From positions 62,001 through 126,000 of the forward strand of contig NZ_JAFNLL010000004.1 of NCBI RefSeq assembly GCF_017368795.1: a stretch of 64,000 nt of DNA, in the 5' to 3' direction. Shown here in pieces: positions 63,401-64,000 of this stretch. How positions within the stretch are numbered: position 1 is the stretch's first letter; the number at the start of each line of letters is the position of its first letter. Source of the stretch: Arthrobacter cavernae (GTDB lineage Bacteria > Actinomycetota > Actinomycetes > Actinomycetales > Micrococcaceae). Below the pieces are notes generated by a model. It saw only the letters and a program-made list of their open reading frames with translations, was not told the origin of the DNA and ran no database searches. Made by a program: the position numbers and the translations under genes.

Positions 63401-64000
63401 TGGAGCAGGACAGGGAAGCCCGCGCAAACGGGGAATGAGGCCAACTGCATGAGGAGCGAGCGAAGCATACCTTGGACTTTCCGATCAGAACCGGACAGGG
63501 CGATGATTCTGTTCGCGGGGTCAAGAGCCAGCGGCATGACCCGCTCCGGGGGTTCAAACTCCGGATCGGCCGGCTGGACGCTGATGTTGGATTTCTGCAG
63601 GCAGGTGCCCATCCGCAGCCACACGTCGGCGGTGGCCCCGGTCACCGCAGGCCTCTCCACCTGGTGTCTGTCAGCCTCGACAGCCAGCACGGCGGCGCTC
63701 GGCAAGCAGCGCCGTCGTCGTTCATCATCCTTGCCGGCTGCCGCGCGGACGGCCTTCCGGAAGGCCCGGCGGTGCCCGCGACCAGACATCGCGGGGGCCA
63801 GCACTGCAACGGCAGACACTGCCGTGAACGCCAGGAACATCCACATTCCGGTAACAAGGGCCATCCCCACGCCAAGAGCGAGCGGCAGTCCAGCCGTAAG
63901 CAACAACTGGCTGCGGGCGCTCCCGTCAGGGCGTCGGGGAACGGTCAAAGGTTCTGCCACGCTCCGGCCTGCCTCCATCAGATCAGCCGTCCCGCCCGGG
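60451..64000 (-). CDS. FtsK/SpoIIIE-family ATPase, EccC/EssC-like (5' end outside window)
   Basis: At least 1175 residues; the frame is open to the right edge. An ATG at 63978 has no ribosome site, so the start probably lies outside, where EssC-type proteins carry FHA domains. Two transmembrane helices (about residues 24-62 from that ATG) precede three ATPase modules. The first has an intact Walker A GTTGSGKSEF (about 377) and Walker B LLVVVDEF; the second has a degenerate loop GPGASGVSE (about 710); the third has GSPGSGKTG (about 995) and ILLVDDAE. This is the plan of the type VII secretion motor EccC/EssC. No WXG100 or other secretion gene is in the window. The tail overlaps the opposing membrane gene. 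Confidence 0.85.
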   Translation of the reverse strand, partial: PGGTADLMEAGRSVAEPLTVPRRPDGSARSQLLLTAGLPLALGVGMALVTGMWMFLAFTAVSAVAVLAPAMSGRGHRRAFRKAVRAAAGKDDERRRRCLPSAAVLAVEADRHQVERPAVTGATADVWLRMGTCLQKSNISVQPADPEFEPPERVMPLALDPANRIIALSGSDRKVQGMLRSLLMQLASFPVCAGFPVLLHGPAALLPLAARFLPGALLCSDPTEAGRALASGSETPGWLFLMGDTAAGTRDSDLRRVAEEAGWHVVLAQPVNTNASDTVVDVGGRQAVLRSGGRTTEFDADLVPAEVFDRFCRSIAAASKASSATPGIPDACGLSELLPYDPARIAARWASGQSTPGLPAVVGHGGSGPTSLDLQTDGPHLLVAGTTGSGKSEFLRTLVSSLSLSHAPDRVNFLFVDFKGGSGLGPFIDLPHCVGLLTDLNQHALERTLMSLRAEVRRREEWLARAKAPDLIAYHGQASPALPTLPHLLVVVDEFRMLVEEAPAALAELMRVAAIGRSLGVHLVMATQRPQGALNADIRANVTTSIALRVQSDMESLDVINSRDAASIPVSLPGRAYIARGSASPVLFQTASLTGPTGGTSQSAAVSRTAIEALRAGMAGHTRAVSRPTATPAQAAAPIVEATRRLWAELGGEAPRRPVAAPLPEALTIGSKELHVPLPGRRAAAGKAIGTTTVCLGLVDVPADQQVVRLLWRPWADGHLGLVGPGASGVSEAVLAIASVLATAPAESHLYILDGDASFTGASRADRVGAVAGIHEARRAARILERLTDEMASRQARPEQETRVPLALVVCNWGAWMSAFRSSPVTWAEDLLQGLVRDGGRAGITVIISGDRELVASRLFAALPNRAFFPTGSTEESRLAWPRFGAIDNVAGRALASGSFLDGNMAVAQFAAPPPDTPWPYAGTAAAGSTPFRVEPLPAFTSVDDVLGRAHGSASGWPQRPAFDATAARYSLLLGLGGDELEAASVRLAAGSVFLALGSPGSGKTGLLRALPVLNPRYRWIAPGPQDHPERFWTAFRQRAFSAVREDATYGPDGGGSNRGTPGDVPLRGILLVDDAEQLTASAGTQLSALNEMGFTVVATAALNTPLLHRSPLCLSARNHGHGLLIGPRNPADGDFFGLRIDADPARTPGRAVLVQDGSTQTIQIAAAGSEDRRGPASPRGK

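Overview
The window is high-GC actinobacterial chromosome, most likely from the Arthrobacter / Pseudarthrobacter / Paenarthrobacter group of Micrococcaceae. The evidence is the conserved mtrA-mtrB-lpqB-comF-hpf-secA block, a WhiB1 regulator, a SigK/RskA pair, a PdtaS-type kinase, a 180-kDa-class NAD-glutamate dehydrogenase, frequent GTG/TTG starts and several probable leaderless genes. No insertion sequence, prophage, integrase or CRISPR array was seen; almost all of it is dense chromosomal backbone.

Layout, left to right. 1-6.5 kb: the 3' part of a YgjP-type metallopeptidase overlapping tail-to-tail with a zincin-like gene, then a Lon/PDZ serine protease (YlbL type) and a UPF0182 membrane protein. 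6.6-8.3 kb: two identical initiator tRNA-fMet genes, each with its own promoter and terminator, bracket an acyl-CoA dehydrogenase gene whose leader contains a 21-codon ORF matching the N-terminus of EtfB. 8.5-14.4 kb: a GntR/UTRA regulator, a TPM-domain protein with PspA, and an HtrA-like protease (envelope stress). 14.5-17.7 kb: etfB-etfA, a PIG-L deacetylase and gluconokinase. 17.7-20.8 kb: RskA-SigK, TrmL and a J-domain protein, all on the minus strand. 21.2-26.3 kb: a DoxX-like protein, a cysteine-rich SufR-like regulator, a cysteine desulfurase, an FAD oxidoreductase and mnmA. The desulfurase and MnmA together make 2-thiouridine in tRNA. Two 33-bp operator-like sites of the same design, one in the doxX/regulator intergenic region and one in front of the oxidoreductase, suggest a small regulon.

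26.4-29.8 kb is the most accessory-looking part: a thermolysin-signature metallopeptidase gene convergent with a caspase-like (C14) peptidase gene, then an F420/NADP reductase-like protein. 30-31.5 kb: chorismate mutase and a MetE-like protein without zinc ligands. 31.5-37.9 kb: a minus-strand cluster of DUF4166, DUF58, MoxR, DUF4350, DUF4129 and a multi-pass membrane protein; the last four are joined by 4-bp stop/start overlaps. 38.1-48.6 kb: mtrAB-lpqB, comF, hpf, a YcaQ-like gene and secA, closed by a perfect 23-bp hairpin. 48.7-53 kb: an Rv3235-like protein, a LysM membrane protein, a putative leaderless unknown gene, an excisionase-type helix-turn-helix protein, and a SAF-domain / CpaE-like ATPase pair with no pilus genes beside it. 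53-64 kb: NAD-GDH, PdtaS, whiB1 with a CRP-type site upstream, a small membrane protein and an EccC/EssC-like FtsK ATPase running off the right edge.

All calls rest on reading the sequence and on recognised family signatures; no database search was run.
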